Part shown: positions 34,398 through 43,343 of the stretch, in pieces
Layout of the letters: the number at the start of each line of letters is the position of its first letter
Numbering within the stretch: position 1 is the first letter of the stretch
Origin: Ruminococcus sp. YE71
Lineage (GTDB): Bacteria; Bacillota; Clostridia; Oscillospirales; Ruminococcaceae
Assembly: GCF_900119155.1 (NCBI RefSeq)
Contig: NZ_FPIR01000002.1
Coordinates: 248,001 to 312,000, forward strand
Reading direction: 5' to 3'
DNA length: 64,000 nt
The notes under the pieces: generated by a model
The model's input: only the letters and a program-made list of their open reading frames with translations
Databases searched by the model: none
Told to the model about the DNA's origin: nothing
Position numbers and translations under genes: made by a program

Positions 34398-36440
34398 ATG
34401 AACGATAAGCTCGAACGCAGTATAGTATATGTCAAAGGTGTAGGCCCGAAACGCGCCGAACTTTTTGCAAAGCTGGGCGTGACCTCGGTCTACGACCTGT
34501 TACAGTACTGCCCGAGAGATTATGTTGACCTGTCCTCGCCCGTTGAGCTGAGGGGTCTTGATAACTTCGGGGAAGAGCCTGTGGTGATAAGGGCGCGGCT
34601 GGTCAGGAAAATGCCGCCTGCACACATCCGCAAGGGCATGACCGTCCTGCACGCCGTCTTTACCGACGATACCGACGATGTTACCGTCACCATGTTCAAC
34701 ACCGAATATCTGTTCGCGTCGCTGAAGGAGGGTCAGAGCTACATCCTCTACGGAAGGCTCGGCGGCAACATTTTCCGCAGGGAGATGTCCTCGCCCACCA
34801 TTTATCCTGCCGATTCCCCCGACCTTATCCAGCCCGTCTATCCGCTGACCGAGGGGCTGACCCAGAACGTCCTGCGCAAGGCGGTCAGGTGTGCCCTCGA
34901 CCTCATCTCGGACGAAGTCACCGAGATTATGCCCCCTCACGTCTGCGGCAAGCTGAGCCTTTGCTCGCTCATCACCGCCTGGGAGAACATCCACTTCCCG
35001 AAGAGCATGGACAGCGCCGCCGAAGCAAGGCGCAGGCTCATCTTCGACGAGCTGTTCGTTCATGCGCTGGCAGTCGCGTACCGCCGCGAGAACGAGAACA
35101 GCCACTCAAACTTCATCATGAAATACTGCGACCTGGACGATTTCGCGGGGTCGCTGCCCTTTAAACTGACCAACGCCCAGCAGAAGGCGCTCGACGACTG
35201 CGTTATGGGTATGTGCAGTCCCGAGCGGATGAACAGGCTGATTCAGGGCGACGTCGGTTCGGGCAAGACAGTGGTGGCGGCAGGCGCGGCGTACTTCGCG
35301 CACAAGAACGGCTACCAGTCCTGCGTCATGGCGCCCACCGAAATACTGGCAGGTCAGCACTACGATACTTTCCGCAGGCTGCTTGAACCGCTGGGGGTGA
35401 GGGTCGGTCTGCTGAAGGGCTCGCTGACACCGAAGAAGAAAAAGGAGATGCAGACCGCCATCTCGCTGGGCGAGTACGACGTGGTGGTGGGCACTCATGC
35501 CCTCATCTCCGAGAACGTGAAGTTTTTCAGGCTGGCGCTGGTCATCACCGACGAACAGCACCGCTTCGGCGTGGAGCAGCGTGCGGCGCTCTCCGCAAAG
35601 GGCAACGACCCTCACCGCATCGTCATGAGCGCGACTCCGATACCGAGGACGCTGGCGCTCATCTACTACGGCGAGCTCGCCATCTCCATCATCGACGAGC
35701 TGCCCCTCGGCAGAAAACCCATCTCGACCTACGCCATCTCGGGCAGGATCCGCAGCAGGGCTTACGGCTTCGTGAAGAAGCAGCTGGACGACGGACATCA
35801 GGCGTACATCGTCTGTCCCGCGGTGGAGGAGAGCGAGCTGGACATCAAGGACGTGAAGAGCTACTACGAGGAGCTGAGCGCAGGGGAGTTCTCGGGGTAC
35901 AGTCTCGGGCTGCTCCACGGCAAGATGACGGGCGCCGAAAAGGACGAGGTCATGAGCCGTTTCAAGGAAGGGGAGATACAGCTTCTGGTGGCGACTACCG
36001 TTGTGGAAGTCGGCGTTGACGTGCCGAACGCCACGGTCATCGTCATCGAGAACGCCGACCGTTTCGGGCTGTCGCAGCTGCACCAGCTGCGCGGACGAGT
36101 GGGACGCGGCGGCTTCGAGTCCTTCTGCATACTCATCACCGAGAACGCCACCCCTGATGTGATAAAGCGCATGAAGCTGATAAGCTCGACCAACGACGGC
36201 TTCAAGATAGCCGAGGAGGACCTGAAACTCCGCGGTCCGGGAGATTTCTTCGGCAAGCAGCAGCACGGTCTGCCCGATTTCCGCATCGCCGACCTCGCCC
36301 GTGACGTGGAGGTTTTCAGGCAGGCGCAGATAATGGCAGAGCGCGTAATCCTCTCCGACCCGACCCTCTCACATCCCGAGAACAAGGTCCTGAAAGACCT
36401 TGCCCTGCGGCTGATAGAAAAAGGCTCGGAAATGAACTGA
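34398..36440 (+). CDS. recG: ATP-dependent DNA helicase RecG
   Basis: Superfamily 2 helicase that regresses stalled forks and branch-migrates Holliday junctions; 680 residues, normal length. Order: N-terminal wedge/OB domain (about 1-165), then Walker A GDVGSGKTVVAAGA, the DEQH box ITDEQHRFGVEQ, SATPIPRTLALIYYGEL, and the C-terminal helicase domain with RFGLSQLHQLRGRVGRG. CGGAGG precedes the ATG. It has its own promoter and stands alone. An R2 palindrome follows. Confidence 0.97.
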   Translation: MNDKLERSIVYVKGVGPKRAELFAKLGVTSVYDLLQYCPRDYVDLSSPVELRGLDNFGEEPVVIRARLVRKMPPAHIRKGMTVLHAVFTDDTDDVTVTMFNTEYLFASLKEGQSYILYGRLGGNIFRREMSSPTIYPADSPDLIQPVYPLTEGLTQNVLRKAVRCALDLISDEVTEIMPPHVCGKLSLCSLITAWENIHFPKSMDSAAEARRRLIFDELFVHALAVAYRRENENSHSNFIMKYCDLDDFAGSLPFKLTNAQQKALDDCVMGMCSPERMNRLIQGDVGSGKTVVAAGAAYFAHKNGYQSCVMAPTEILAGQHYDTFRRLLEPLGVRVGLLKGSLTPKKKKEMQTAISLGEYDVVVGTHALISENVKFFRLALVITDEQHRFGVEQRAALSAKGNDPHRIVMSATPIPRTLALIYYGELAISIIDELPLGRKPISTYAISGRIRSRAYGFVKKQLDDGHQAYIVCPAVEESELDIKDVKSYYEELSAGEFSGYSLGLLHGKMTGAEKDEVMSRFKEGEIQLLVATTVVEVGVDVPNATVIVIENADRFGLSQLHQLRGRVGRGGFESFCILITENATPDVIKRMKLISSTNDGFKIAEEDLKLRGPGDFFGKQQHGLPDFRIADLARDVEVFRQAQIMAERVILSDPTLSHPENKVLKDLALRLIEKGSEMN

Positions 36441-36528
36441 TACGGATAAGAAGTCAGAAATAAGAGATAAGAGACAAGGTGTCCGCGGAGTGATACCTTA
36501 TCTCTTTTTTTCTGATTTTTTATTGTGC
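36441..36528. repeat. R2 palindromic element, copy i
   Basis: GGATAAGAAGTCAGAAATAAGAG...AAGGTGTCCGCGG and ATACCTTATCTC then T7, between converging genes; the right arm with its T-run could also terminate recG transcription. Confidence 0.65.
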
Positions 36529-37158
36529 GAGTTCGTTTTTCATGAGCTCGTCCGCGTCGTTCAGGGCGGTGAAGATGACGTTTGCGTCGAGTATGCCCGG
36601 GACGGGGGCGGCGGGGACGTGTTCGTAGCGGCGGAGGACTTCGCTCTGCCAGTCGGTGAGCTGTTCGGCGGTGACCGAGGTCACGGCACGGGGAACGGCT
36701 TTTTTCAGCTCGGCGAGTATCGGCGGTGTGTAGGGCAGGGTGAGCAGGATGTCCTCAAGCTTCGAGAGTTCCGCCCATTTCCTGCGGCTGAGCTCGTTCC
36801 GCGGTATGCCCGAAGCCAGCATCCTATCGAAGAGGAACGGCTGCACCGTGTTGTCCCATGCGATGTCGGTGAACAGGTGCATCAGCACCCCTTTCAGCAG
36901 GTCGGGGCGGTCGGCGAACTCTTCCTCGTGCCCGAGCCGATAGGTGTGTATGTTTTCCAGCCATTCGCCGATATCACGGGAGCGCAGGTGAGCCCTGTAG
37001 CGCACCTCCTGCGGCGCCATCCCCACGCCGATGTTCACCGCGTCGGGGGCGATGCTGCCCAGCAGGAAGTCGGGCAGGCTGCCGACGCACCGTTCCGTGC
37101 CGCTGTGCGACTTTGCGAACAGGTCGGCTATCATCAGGTGTATCAGCGATGACGGCAT
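36520..37158 (-). CDS. Zinc-dependent phospholipase C-like protein
   Basis: A 212-residue all-helical protein resembling the bacterial zinc-dependent phospholipase C / S1-P1 nuclease fold. Candidate metal ligands are His in SSLIHLMIAD, Asp in GSIAPDAVN, and HLFTDIAWD. It has no signal peptide and appears cytoplasmic, so it is not a classical secreted toxin; many such Firmicutes proteins are uncharacterised. Its ATG lies one base after the ricT stop, with GGAGGG inside ricT, so it is the last gene of the ricT cluster. Confidence 0.72.
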   Translation of the reverse strand: MPSSLIHLMIADLFAKSHSGTERCVGSLPDFLLGSIAPDAVNIGVGMAPQEVRYRAHLRSRDIGEWLENIHTYRLGHEEEFADRPDLLKGVLMHLFTDIAWDNTVQPFLFDRMLASGIPRNELSRRKWAELSKLEDILLTLPYTPPILAELKKAVPRAVTSVTAEQLTDWQSEVLRRYEHVPAAPVPGILDANVIFTALNDADELMKNELAQ

Positions 37159-37159
37159 A

Positions 37160-38026
37160 TCACTTGCCCTCCAGCTGTTTGAGCGCTCTCAGCTCGTTTT
37201 TGTCGAGCTTCACCACGCCGTCCTTGATGACCTCAACATCGTCCTTCTTGACGGTGAGGATGTTGTCGCTCTTGTCGGGCTTGACTTTGAGGATGCCTGT
37301 CAGCAGGTTTACGTCGATGACGGTGCCCTTGCCCTCCGAGGTCTTGACTACCGCGCCCACCTTCGGGGTCGTGCGCAGAAGATCCTGATACGCTTCGCTC
37401 TCGTACTTCAGGCAGCACATGAGTCTGCCGCAGCTGCCCGACAGCTTGGTGGGGTTGAGGGACAGGGACTGTTCCTTAGCCATCTTGACCGAAACGGGGT
37501 GGAAGTCGCCGAGGAAACGCGAGCAGCAGAAGGGCTGACCGCAGATGCCGAGTCCTCCCAGCAGTTTCGCTTCGTCGCGGACGCCTATCTGTCTCAGCTC
37601 GATACGTGTGCGGAACACGCCTGCAAGGTCTTTAACCAGCTCGCGGAAATCCACGCGGTTCTTCGCGGTGAAGTAGAAGAGCAGCTTGTTGTTGTCGAAG
37701 GTGCATTCAACGTCCACGAGATCCATTTTCAGGCCGTGCTTTTTGATCTTCTCCTCGCATATCGCGAAGGCTTCTTTTTCCTTCTTCTTGTTGCGCTCGA
37801 TAGTTTCAAGGTCGCGTTTGGTAGCGATGCGGATAATGGTCTTGAGCGGCGAGGTGAGTTGCTCCTCGGGCATCTCGCGTATCTCGATAACAACGTCGCC
37901 GCACTCGACTCCGCGAACCGTCTCAACGATGACCTTATCGCCCTTGACGACATTGATATCGCCGGGCGCAAAGTAATATATCTTGCCCACTCTCTTGAAG
38001 CGGACACCTATGTATTTAACGTCCAT
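37160..38026 (-). CDS. ricT: RicT/YaaT, PSP1-domain iron-sulfur protein
   Basis: PSP1-domain protein of 288 residues. In Bacillus, YaaT joins RicA and RicF in a complex that promotes RNase Y mRNA processing and affects phosphorelay signalling. Clustered cysteines GGLGICGQPFCCSRFL and LSGSCGRLMCCLKYE are the iron-sulfur ligands of the family. The start at 38026 (MDVKYIGVRFKRVG) has GGAGG upstream; upstream extension reads into an R2 repeat. It belongs to the darA-holB-ricT order conserved in Firmicutes. Confidence 0.93.
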   Translation of the reverse strand: MDVKYIGVRFKRVGKIYYFAPGDINVVKGDKVIVETVRGVECGDVVIEIREMPEEQLTSPLKTIIRIATKRDLETIERNKKKEKEAFAICEEKIKKHGLKMDLVDVECTFDNNKLLFYFTAKNRVDFRELVKDLAGVFRTRIELRQIGVRDEAKLLGGLGICGQPFCCSRFLGDFHPVSVKMAKEQSLSLNPTKLSGSCGRLMCCLKYESEAYQDLLRTTPKVGAVVKTSEGKGTVIDVNLLTGILKVKPDKSDNILTVKKDDVEVIKDGVVKLDKNELRALKQLEGK

Positions 38027-38053
38027 ATATTGACCTCCGTGAAAGATTTTTAT

Positions 38054-38113
38054 GAAAGAGATTAGAAATAAGAGATACTGCACGACCCTTTCGGAAAACA
38101 TCTCTTATTTATT
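38054..38113. repeat. R2 palindromic element, copy j (between holB and ricT)
   Basis: AGATTAGAAATAAGAGATACTG and AACATCTCTTATTTATTCTG arms inside the conserved holB-ricT gene pair. Confidence 0.5.
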
Positions 38114-38118
38114 CTGCG

Positions 38119-39093
38119 TCAGCTTTTTATCAGCGCCGCTGTGAGGGCGTTTACGAGGATGCTTGTCAGGCAGTTTGCCGAGGCGCGTCCCGAGAAGTCG
38201 CCGAGGATGTCGAAGGCGGCTGTCAGGCGCTTGGTGGAGCGCTTTGCGGCGAGGGCTTTGCAGGCTTCCTGTGAGAACACGTAGGGAGTCTGGGTTCCCG
38301 TGTGTATCCGCAGAGCGTCGCGGACGGCTCTCTGCATGAAAGTCATCAGCCGTATGAAGCTGTCGCGCTTCTGGTCTGCCATCGTGAACAGTTTCAGCAG
38401 TTCGTACTCGTCGTTCTCGGCAAGCGCCTGAACAGCCGCCGCCGCGATGTCCGCGAGTTTGCGGACTTTTTCGTCTGACACGTAGTCGAGGCAGGCGCCG
38501 ATATTGCCGCCGCACCGTCTGACCGCCTCCTCGGAAAGCTGAGGGTCACAGCCCTGTTCGGCGAGGTACGCCGCGGTCTGTGCAGGCTCGGTCTCCTCGA
38601 CTGTGAGGTGGAGGGTTCGCGAGATTATCGTCGCGAGGAAAGTCTCCTTCGAGCGGGCGGTGAGTATCATCACCGTGTGGTCGGGCGGCTCTTCGATGAG
38701 CTTCAGCAGGATGTTCTGCACCTGAATGAGCGTCTGGCGCGAGCGGTCGAGGTCGGGGATTATGTAGACCTTCAGCCGCGCCTCGTTCGGCGAAACGACC
38801 GCGTCGGAGACCACTGCACGGATGTCCTCGACCTTGTAGTTGCCCGTGTCGGAGCTTTGCACGGTCATGACATCGGGGTGCTGTCCCTGTTCGATAAGTC
38901 GGCAGGCGCGGCACTGCCCGCAGAACGTTCCGTCGCCGCGCTCGCAGAGAAGCTGTGAGGCGAGGACTTTTGCGAGGGTGCGTTTGCCGAGCCCATGTTC
39001 GCCGCAGATGATGACCGAGTGCGGTTCGCGGTCAGCCGCGATGAGCCTTGCGGTCAGCTCTGTCTGGGTCTCGTTTCCGATGAAGTTTATCAT
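38119..39093 (-). CDS. holB: DNA polymerase III subunit delta'
   Basis: Clamp-loader AAA+ subunit, 324 residues. The P-loop-like GEHGLGKRTLAKVLA is followed by the zinc module CGQCRACRLIEQGQHPD and the sensor region NILLKLIEEPPDHTVMILTA. The SRC sensor is altered to ISRTLHL, as in many delta' proteins. It overlaps darA by four bases (ATGA). The order darA-holB-ricT is as in Bacillus, without tmk. Confidence 0.93.
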   Translation of the reverse strand: MINFIGNETQTELTARLIAADREPHSVIICGEHGLGKRTLAKVLASQLLCERGDGTFCGQCRACRLIEQGQHPDVMTVQSSDTGNYKVEDIRAVVSDAVVSPNEARLKVYIIPDLDRSRQTLIQVQNILLKLIEEPPDHTVMILTARSKETFLATIISRTLHLTVEETEPAQTAAYLAEQGCDPQLSEEAVRRCGGNIGACLDYVSDEKVRKLADIAAAAVQALAENDEYELLKLFTMADQKRDSFIRLMTFMQRAVRDALRIHTGTQTPYVFSQEACKALAAKRSTKRLTAAFDILGDFSGRASANCLTSILVNALTAALIKS

Positions 39094-39413
39094 ACCTGCT
39101 CGAACCTTTCGATATCGGTGACGAAAATGGTCGCGCCGCCGATAGCTACCTCAACGGGGTACGAGCCTGTGCCCTCGGTCTCAAGTATCGCCGAGGAAGG
39201 CACATACTGCTTGCGCTTGCGTGAGTATTCGCGGCAGGTCTCGACTATCGTGTCCACCTGACTGTCGTCACAGCAGATGATGAAGGTCGTGTTTCCTGCC
39301 GAGAGAAAACCGCCCGTAGACGCGAGCTTTGTGGCGCGTATGCCCTTTTTCAGCAGAGCCTTCGAGACGGCGTAGTTATCGTCGTTATTGACTATAGCGT
39401 AAACTAATTTCAT
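39090..39413 (-). CDS. darA: Cyclic di-AMP receptor DarA (PII-like)
   Basis: PII-like trimeric c-di-AMP-binding protein, 107 residues. MKLVYAIVNNDDNYAVSKAL at the N-terminus and LASTGGFLSAGNTTFIIC are the typical blocks including the nucleotide-binding loop; VEVAIGGATIFVTDIERFEQ forms the C-terminal strand. CGGAG precedes the ATG. Its output is not established. The KtrAB potassium transporter in the same window is also of a c-di-AMP-controlled class. Confidence 0.93.
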   Translation of the reverse strand: MKLVYAIVNNDDNYAVSKALLKKGIRATKLASTGGFLSAGNTTFIICCDDSQVDTIVETCREYSRKRKQYVPSSAILETEGTGSYPVEVAIGGATIFVTDIERFEQV

Positions 39414-39477
39414 AGCGTTTCTCCGTTTGAAATAATATTCCCTTTTTAAAAAGGTGTTCTATGCTGACGGATCGGGA

Positions 39478-39918
39478 TCAGATCAATACCATTCTCATCA
39501 GGACCGTTCCTTTGTTGTTTTCGAGTTCTTCAAACCCCATTTTCTTATACAACGCGTAGCCTACGCTCATCACTTCGGGCTTTGTAGTAAAACGGACTTC
39601 CTCAAAGCCCGAACCGCGGCATTTATCCAGCAGGGCATTTATCATAGGTCTTGCATAGCCGAGCCCTCTGTATTCGGGTTTGATGAATAATCGCCTTGCT
39701 TCCGCTTTTTTATCATCTATCCTCTTGAACGCGATCGTTGCAACAGGCTTTTCGCCGTCATATCCGAGCAGCAGAGCTCCGTCCCGATAAAAACCTTCTA
39801 GATCTGCCAGTTCTTTTTCAAGGGATATAAAGCAGGATTCCGCACCCTTTATTTTTGAATACTCACGGATCAGTTCTTTTGCGGCTTCGTGATCATCACA
39901 TTCTCTTATTTCGATCAT
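39478..39918 (-). CDS. GNAT-family acetyltransferase
   Basis: A 146-residue GCN5-related N-acetyltransferase. The acetyl-CoA block RRLFIKPEYRGLGYARPMINALL has R-x-x-G-x-G/A spacing, and VGYALYKKMGFEE is the C-terminal motif. The start at 39918 (MIEIRECDDHEAA) has GGAG upstream. Codon use and base composition look more AT-rich than in neighbouring genes, which may mean recent acquisition. Substrate unknown. Confidence 0.85.
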   Translation of the reverse strand: MIEIRECDDHEAAKELIREYSKIKGAESCFISLEKELADLEGFYRDGALLLGYDGEKPVATIAFKRIDDKKAEARRLFIKPEYRGLGYARPMINALLDKCRGSGFEEVRFTTKPEVMSVGYALYKKMGFEELENNKGTVLMRMVLI

Positions 39919-39995
39919 CTGTCTATCTCCATACATTATTGCTTCGGATACGGCTCTCTATAGTAAAAAGAGAAAAAATAATATTCCACCTTATA

Positions 39996-41321
39996 TTATA
40001 ACACATCTATCCCGAAAATACCATACCTTTTTAAAATTTTTATTATTTCGCCCGTTATCCGTTCGCCAGCCATGACTGCGGCGACCGACGGCTGACAGGA
40101 CATGGCTGTCCGAGCGCATATCCTGCCCTCGGCTTCGTCGCAGGGGATGTTCACGCAGGGGGAGAGCATGGCTTCGCGCAGGGAGAGCACCCGCTCGGGG
40201 CGCACGGCGAAGAGCTCGGCGCTGTCGGGGTGAAGGATGGCTTCGCGCTGTTCAAGCCCCGTGAGGAACACTTCAAGACGGGCGAAGTCCTCGGCGGTGT
40301 TGTATGGCGAGAGCATCAGCACCACCGCGTCGGGGTCGGAGTACTCGCACTCCATGCGGCTTTCGCGCATCATATCCGCAAGCTCGCCGCCATCGTACCC
40401 GAAGCGCGAAGCGGCGATGGTTATCTTCATGGGCTCTGAGGAAAGGTCGCCGATGCCGCGGCGGCGCATGAGCGACTTGACTTCCGCGGTGCGCTCACAG
40501 CAGGCTCTCAGACGTTCGGGGAGCGAGCCGTGAAGTTCCTCGGCGCAGAGGGCGAGGGACTCCATGATGAGGTAGGATGGGCTTGTGGAGCCGAGCATCG
40601 CCATCGCGGGTTTCGCCAGGTCTCTGAGGTCGGCAGGCGCGTCGGACGAGATGTGCAGATAGCCGCCGCCCGTGTAGACGGGGAGCGTCTTGTGCGCCGA
40701 ATCGCAGACGATGTCCGCGCCGCAGTCGAGGGGATGCTTGTCCCCGACGAAGTGCAGGTACGCGCCGTGAGCGTTGTCCACTGCGAGAAGTGCGCCGTAC
40801 TCGCGGCAGACCGCCGCGATGCCACGTATGTCTGCCATGCCGCCGAGGTAGTCGGGGGAGGTGACGTAAACCGCGTCGATGCCGCCGCGAGAAAGGGCCG
40901 CACGGACGTCCTCGGGGGTGACGGCACACTCGCAGAGGAGGGTCCGCGGCGAGGACGGGTAAATCCACTCGGGTTCGATGCCCAGCAGGGTACAGCCGTT
41001 TATGAAGGCGCGGTGGCAGTTGCGCGGTGATGCGACGGTGATGTCGCGCCCGAAGTGCTGTCTCAGCATACAGAGCGCCGCCTTGATAGACAGGCTCGAC
41101 CCCTCAGCCGACCAGCAGGTGGCCGCCGACCCGAAAGCCTGTGAAGTCAGCCCTTCGCCCTCGGCGATGACGCCGTCCGCTTCAAACAGGAAGTCCGCAC
41201 CCTTTATCTCGGTAAGGTCGAGCGGTTCGAGACCGTGCAGCGGCACACCCTTATGCCCCGGCATATGGAATCTCGACACTCCCGAAGCGGCATACTTCCT
41301 CACAAATCCGTTAAGTCCCAA
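39996..41321 (-). CDS. PLP-dependent Orn/Lys/Arg decarboxylase-like enzyme
   Basis: A 441-residue fold-type I PLP enzyme of the Orn/Lys/Arg decarboxylase group (YaaO/SpeA-like). FHMPGHKGVPLHGL is the N-terminal signature, LLAVDNAHGAYLHF holds the PLP-pyridine Asp, and CDSAHKTLPVYTGGGYLH carries the Schiff-base Lys. The TTG at 41321 (MGLNGFVRKYAASG) is preferred because AAAAGGGGTG lies seven bases upstream. Relatives make cadaverine or agmatine for polyamines; the preferred amino acid is not determined. It resembles the gene often found near tmk-holB in Firmicutes. Confidence 0.88.
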   Translation of the reverse strand: MGLNGFVRKYAASGVSRFHMPGHKGVPLHGLEPLDLTEIKGADFLFEADGVIAEGEGLTSQAFGSAATCWSAEGSSLSIKAALCMLRQHFGRDITVASPRNCHRAFINGCTLLGIEPEWIYPSSPRTLLCECAVTPEDVRAALSRGGIDAVYVTSPDYLGGMADIRGIAAVCREYGALLAVDNAHGAYLHFVGDKHPLDCGADIVCDSAHKTLPVYTGGGYLHISSDAPADLRDLAKPAMAMLGSTSPSYLIMESLALCAEELHGSLPERLRACCERTAEVKSLMRRRGIGDLSSEPMKITIAASRFGYDGGELADMMRESRMECEYSDPDAVVLMLSPYNTAEDFARLEVFLTGLEQREAILHPDSAELFAVRPERVLSLREAMLSPCVNIPCDEAEGRICARTAMSCQPSVAAVMAGERITGEIIKILKRYGIFGIDVL

Positions 41322-41399
41322 CAGACACACCCCTTTTAAAAAGATCACTTATCTAATTATAACACGGCGGGGGAGTTGATGAAAGCGGAATTTGTGAAC

Positions 41400-41440
41400 A
41401 AAAAACCGCCCCGAAGGCGGTGAGACCTTCGGGGCGGTGT
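41400..41440 (-). terminator. Terminator of the micropeptide gene
   Basis: ACCGCCCCGAAGG pairs with CCTTCGGGGCGGT; read on the minus strand it ends in a run of T. Confidence 0.88.
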
Positions 41441-41447
41441 CCGCGGG

Positions 41448-41564
41448 TCAGTTGCAGCCGCAGCCGCAGCCGTTGTTGCCGCATCCGCAGTCGTTTCCGC
41501 CGCATCCGCCGCAGCATACGAGAAGGACAAGAATGATGATCCACCAGTTGTTATTGTTGCACAT
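41448..41564 (-). CDS. Cys/Gly-rich membrane micropeptide (38 aa)
   Basis: A 38-residue product: MCNNNNWW, then the hydrophobic helix IIILVLLV, then a tail made almost only of Cys, Gly and Asn (CCGGCGGNDCGCGNNGCGCGCN), containing ten cysteines in all including Cys2. AAAGGAG lies upstream of the ATG and a perfect terminator follows the stop, so this is an expressed unit. A single short helix with a Cys-rich tail suggests a membrane-anchored metal- or disulfide-handling peptide, but no family is recognised. Spore-coat-like small proteins (YjcZ type) have a similar plan. Confidence 0.7.
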   Translation of the reverse strand: MCNNNNWWIIILVLLVCCGGCGGNDCGCGNNGCGCGCN

Positions 41565-41713
41565 AGTCGTTTCTCCTTTGAGTGTAGTTATTTGAGCTTC
41601 GGGCTTTCGCCGTCGGCTCATATTACATATTATGCGGAAAGGAAAAATGCGTTACGGTCGGAGACCGTTCACCGAAAATTTACAAGATGTCCTACAAGAT
41701 TTCGGCAAAATGC

Positions 41714-41742
41714 TTGACTTTACGCGGTTAGTGTTGTATAAT
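41714..41742 (+). promoter_or_regulatory. Promoter of metK
   Basis: TTGACT at 41714-41719, a 17-bp spacer, TATAAT at 41737-41742, directly upstream of the riboswitch. Confidence 0.82.
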
Positions 41743-41756
41743 ATACCTAACGCATA

Positions 41757-41920
41757 TGATATGCGCCTTATCAAGAGCGGCGGAGGAACAGGTCCTGTGA
41801 AGCCCGGCAACCATTCACACGATAGTGAAACGGTGCTAATTCCTGCGGAAGAGATTCCGAGAGATGAGGAAAACAAAGCAAGCAGACGTTCGCTTCGGGT
41901 TTTCCGAGGCGTTTTTTTAT
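41757..41920 (+). ncRNA. SAM-I (S-box) riboswitch with terminator
   Basis: CTTATCAAGAGCGGCGGAGG at 41768 onward, CTGTGAAGCCCGGCAACC at 41794-41812, and GGTGCTAATTCC at 41832-41843 are the conserved S-box blocks. A terminator CGCTTCGG-gtttt-CCGAGGCG with T7 follows at about 41891-41917. S-adenosylmethionine binding should switch metK off. Confidence 0.95.
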
Positions 41921-41949
41921 GGTAAAGTTTTCAGATAGGAGAGTATTTT

Positions 41950-43125
41950 ATGTCAAAGCTTTTATTTACATCAGAATCGGTCACAGAGGGACATCCCGAT
42001 AAGATCTGCGACTGCGTTTCCGACGCTATCCTCGACGCACTGCTCGAGCAGGACGCCGAGTCGAGAGTTGCCTGCGAGACCGTCACCACCACAGGCATGG
42101 TAATGTGCATGGGCGAGATCAGCACCAAGGCGCAGATCGACATCCCCTCGATCGTCAGAAAGACCGTATGCGACATCGGCTACACCGACGATGACTACGG
42201 CATCAACGGCAGCACCTGCGCGGTGTTCACCACCATCGACAAGCAGAGCGCAGACATCGCGATGGGCGTTGACGATTCCCTTGAGGGCAGAGACGAGCAC
42301 AAGGGCGATATCGGCGCGGGCGACCAGGGCATGATGTTCGGCTATGCCTGCAACGAGACCCCCGAGCTGATGCCGCTGCCCGTTTCGCTGGCACACAAGC
42401 TGGCTAAGCGCCTCTCCGAGATCCGCAAGTCGGGCGAACTGACCTACCTCAGACCCGACGGCAAGACTCAGGTCACTGTCGAGTACGGCGACGACAGCAA
42501 GCCCGTCCGCGTTGACGCAGTAGTCGTTTCGACTCAGCACGACGACGATGTCACCCTCGACACCATCCGCGCAGACATGATCGAGAAGGTCGTGAAGGCG
42601 GTTATCCCCGCAGATCTTCTCGACGGCGAGACCAAGTACTTCATCAACCCGACAGGACGCTTCGTTATCGGCGGACCTCACGGCGACAGCGGTCTGACAG
42701 GCAGAAAGATAATCGTTGACACCTACGGCGGCATGGGCAGACACGGCGGCGGCGCATTCTCGGGCAAGGATCCGACAAAGGTTGACCGCTCGGCGGCGTA
42801 TGCGGCAAGAAAGGTCGCTAAGAACATCGTGGCGGCAGGACTTGCGGACAAGTGCGAGGTTCAGCTTGCTTACGCTATCGGTGTGGCTTCCCCCGTTTCT
42901 GTCAGAGTTGACAGCTTCGGCACAGGCAAGGTCAGCGACGAAAAGCTCGGCGAGGCTGTTACAAAGGTGTTCGACCTGAGACCCTCGGCTATCATCGAGG
43001 AGCTCGACCTCAGAAAGCCCCAGTACCGTGCTCTTGCGGCTTACGGTCACATGGGACGCGAGGAGCTGGGCGTCAAGTGGGAGCTGACCGACAAGGTCGA
43101 TGCTCTCAAGGCGGCTCTTAACTAA
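41950..43125 (+). CDS. metK: S-adenosylmethionine synthetase
   Basis: Makes S-adenosylmethionine from methionine and ATP; 391 residues. [34 protein letters not shown] and [19 protein letters not shown] are the conserved active-site blocks. AGGAG precedes the ATG and the S-box riboswitch upstream gives feedback control by its product. A terminator follows and the gene is monocistronic. Confidence 0.97.
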   Translation: MSKLLFTSESVTEGHPDKICDCVSDAILDALLEQDAESRVACETVTTTGMVMCMGEISTKAQIDIPSIVRKTVCDIGYTDDDYGINGSTCAVFTTIDKQSADIAMGVDDSLEGRDEHKGDIGAGDQGMMFGYACNETPELMPLPVSLAHKLAKRLSEIRKSGELTYLRPDGKTQVTVEYGDDSKPVRVDAVVVSTQHDDDVTLDTIRADMIEKVVKAVIPADLLDGETKYFINPTGRFVIGGPHGDSGLTGRKIIVDTYGGMGRHGGGAFSGKDPTKVDRSAAYAARKVAKNIVAAGLADKCEVQLAYAIGVASPVSVRVDSFGTGKVSDEKLGEAVTKVFDLRPSAIIEELDLRKPQYRALAAYGHMGREELGVKWELTDKVDALKAALN

Positions 43126-43136
43126 GCAGTCATTAC

Positions 43137-43172
43137 ATCCCGACGGTGTTTCGCGGCACTGTCGGGATATTT
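43137..43172 (+). terminator. Terminator after metK
   Basis: ATCCCGAC ... GTCGGGAT with further pairing inside, followed by ATTTAT; the U-tract is short. Confidence 0.7.
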
Positions 43173-43239
43173 ATGTTCATATTATTATATCATCGCTGAA
43201 ATAAACAGAAAATTTACGATTTGCAAATGTTTCCTGCTA

Positions 43240-43268
43240 TTGACGAGGGTAACGCCGTGTGCTATAAT
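43240..43268 (+). promoter_or_regulatory. Promoter of the MFS gene
   Basis: TTGACG at 43240-43245, a 17-bp spacer, TATAAT at 43263-43268. Confidence 0.78.
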
Positions 43269-43343
43269 TGATTGGTCGGATGATTTGAAGAAAACTGCAT
43301 TTCATATTTTTATACAGAGCATTTATTTCGGGGGAAGAATGGT

